Below, piece by piece: positions 62,248-64,000 of a stretch of 64,000 nt of DNA. The DNA is from Amorphochlora amoebiformis (Eukaryota > Cercozoa > Chlorarachniophyceae). The stretch spans positions 558,001 to 622,000 of the forward strand of contig BAAHQB010000049.1 of NCBI GenBank assembly GCA_054601695.1, given 5' to 3'. The position numbers and the translations under genes were made by a program. Position 1 is the stretch's first letter; each line of letters begins with the position of its first letter. The notes below the pieces were generated by a model. It did no database searches, had not been told where the DNA came from, and was given only the letters and a program-made list of their open reading frames with translations.

Positions 62248-62782
62248 GACGTTGCATGAGAAAGGCCCCGGAATCGTCGGGGTTTCCGCGCCCAGAGCAT
62301 TATCGCCTTCAGGAAAAACATCACAATTAGCCTCCCTCTTTCAAGTAATTGCACGAAGGTTGTGGGGTGGGCAGCGTACTTTGCAGGGTCATCTCCGCAG
62401 GGGTGAGTTTTGCGGAGAGGCGGCGCACAGCGTGCACAACTCTCTGCAATGTGGGGGTACGCCAGCACGGGTATGGAGCGTGATGAGCAGAGCGGATCGA
62501 AGATGGGCGGAATTACCTAAATTGATACGGAAAGGAGGTTTCGAATTTCTTAATACCCGATACTATCGGGTACTATCCGCCAAAGGTATCGGGCCGGTGA
62601 GCCTGAAACCCCCCTCTTGTGTATCGCTTATACTGCACGAGAAATCGTGCGTCATTAGGGAACCCAGTCCCGCGTCGGGAAGAACCATACCGTGTTTTCG
62701 TGTCGCCCGGGAACAACCCTTCGCGAAAATGGAGGTGGTTTCTTCTTTGGTCCCTCTTTGGGGTTGGATGTCGGAGGAATGT

Positions 62783-62882
62783 CGGGAGGTGGTTGGTCGG
62801 GGAGGGTGGTCGGGAAGGGTGGTCGGGGAGGGCGGTCGGGAGGCTGGGTCGGGAGGCGGGTCGGGAGGCTGGGTAAGGAGGG
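62783..62882 (+). repeat. G-rich GGTCGGGAGG repeat upstream of gene H
   Basis: Short G-rich units (GGTGGTCGGGAGGG, GGCTGGGTCGGGAGGC) in tandem with many GGG runs, about 550 bp upstream of the gene H start. Enough G-runs are present for G-quadruplex formation on the plus strand. The plus frame reading WSGRVVGEGG is a repeat translation. A short CCCGATACTATCGGGTACTAT at about 62557 resembles the internal units of the dispersed element. Confidence 0.7.
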
Positions 62883-62999
62883 GATTGATCGGACGCTGGT
62901 CGGTTGGCAGGGTCATGAGTGAGAGATTTTGCAAGTTGATTACTTGATTAAATGGTGTTCGAGGAGTATTTTAGGCGTTATGCTGACCATTTTATGAAC

Positions 63000-63107
63000 T
63001 TAATAGAAGTACGATGATTGTGGTTTATAAGTAAAATACATATCTAGATATTTTACATAATTTTTTTTGTATGTATATACATATGTATATTATATATGTA
63101 TATATGT

Positions 63108-63204
<97 letters not shown>

Positions 63205-63918
63205 TTCTAGATATCACATATATAAATATAAGTATATATACATCACATACACAATATATCTAGCATATATAACTTAATGCCTATAGTATCACTGATTACA
63301 TCTATTGACACTGTTACAGTGAACAATTATGCTATAGCTAGTATAGATCAATATTTACAATATTATACACTAGTGTCTAGTGTATATATTATACGGTATC
63401 ATATAGCCCAGTATATTTATATTATATAAACATACGTACTAGTGTAATAGATAGAGTAAATAAATGAATATATACATCTCAAATGCACTAATCATCACCA
63501 ATAAAATGCTGCGACGTATACCCACACGCACGCTATTGCAACATGACACCACATATATAATATATGCATTTAATACTACGATTTATATATATATGTATAT
63601 ACATATACACACACATACACACCATGATATATATAGCCATATTAATATATATGTATATACCATATATATATATATTATATATATATATATATATAATTAC
63701 ATAACGACTGTAAAGGTTGCAATTAACTTTGGGCTACGATTAAAGTTAGGGTAGGATTAGATTTATGGTTAATGCTAGGGTCGAGACTAAGGTTAGGGTT
63801 AGGGTTAGGTCAGGTAAGAGTTAAAAAAGAGGTAGGGATTATAGGGCTACCCAGGTTTCGGGTTGAGGTTGGGGTTATAAATATTATGTAATACGCGATA
63901 TATTATTATATATATCAT

Positions 63919-63971
<53 letters not shown>

Positions 63972-64000
63972 TGTGAGAGTTTAACGATCTCATTCGGATA
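63000..64000. other. Terminal region without a called gene
   Basis: Holds (TA)n at 63105-63210, AT-rich unique sequence at 63230-63590, a TTAGGG-like run at about 63735-63870 and (TA)n again at 63925-63968. An ATG at 63507 opens MLRRIPTRTLLQHDTTYIIY, but no splice partner is seen. The last 30 bases (ATTGTGAGAGTTTAACGATC) resemble the start of another dispersed element cut by the window edge. Confidence 0.5.

Noticed and set aside
62237-62947. 236-codon plus frame antisense to and upstream of gene H
   Set aside because: It runs into the G-rich GGTCGGGAGG repeat, overlaps gene H exon 1 on the other strand, and has no domain or splice context.

Overview
The window is nuclear DNA of a eukaryote that I cannot place further. 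It has spliceosomal GT-AG introns, interstitial TTAGGG/CCCTAA blocks in both orientations, long (TA)n and (CT)n microsatellites, and no sign of bacterial or organellar organisation. Most long open frames in it are translations of repeats (poly-YI from TA, SLSL from CT, NP/LT/RV from CCCTAA) and are not genes. A protist or alga with very large introns is one possibility, but the sequence does not decide this.

Between the repeats lie short islands of ordinary base composition, 17 to 171 nt long. Most are bounded by AG on the left and GT on the right. Joined in order they keep one reading frame, so I read them as exons of six plus-strand genes split by microsatellite-filled introns. Gene A (24-974) is a 3' end. 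Gene B (5497-19455) has 14 exons and encodes 266 aa. Gene D (20140-28690) has 11 exons, with its 5' end unresolved. Gene E (30308-41976) has 15 exons and a Tudor/chromo-barrel-like segment. Gene F (43640-52861) is zinc-binding and includes a CCHC knuckle. Gene G (53566-60485) is a C-terminal part with some exons ambiguous. The exon calls were made by eye from frame, splice sites and protein-like composition, so individual small exons may be wrong even where the gene is right.

At 60657-62247 (minus) sits a different kind of gene, H. It is a compact 490-aa RRM protein with two introns of about 60 nt and no TA repeats. It converges tail to tail with gene G.

The introns and intergenic gaps hold four things: (TA)n tracts with GT/CA variants; CCCTAA-type blocks; CT or GA tracts; and about ten copies of a dispersed element with TATTGTTA-type ends, CCGGGTAGT-type internal repeats and TGACGTCA-type palindromes.

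The most unusual pattern is that many exons are accompanied by partial, degenerate copies of their own edge. These are either the exon 3' end with its splice donor, downstream in the intron, or the acceptor with the exon 5' end, upstream. They occur in one to ten copies separated by TA tracts.
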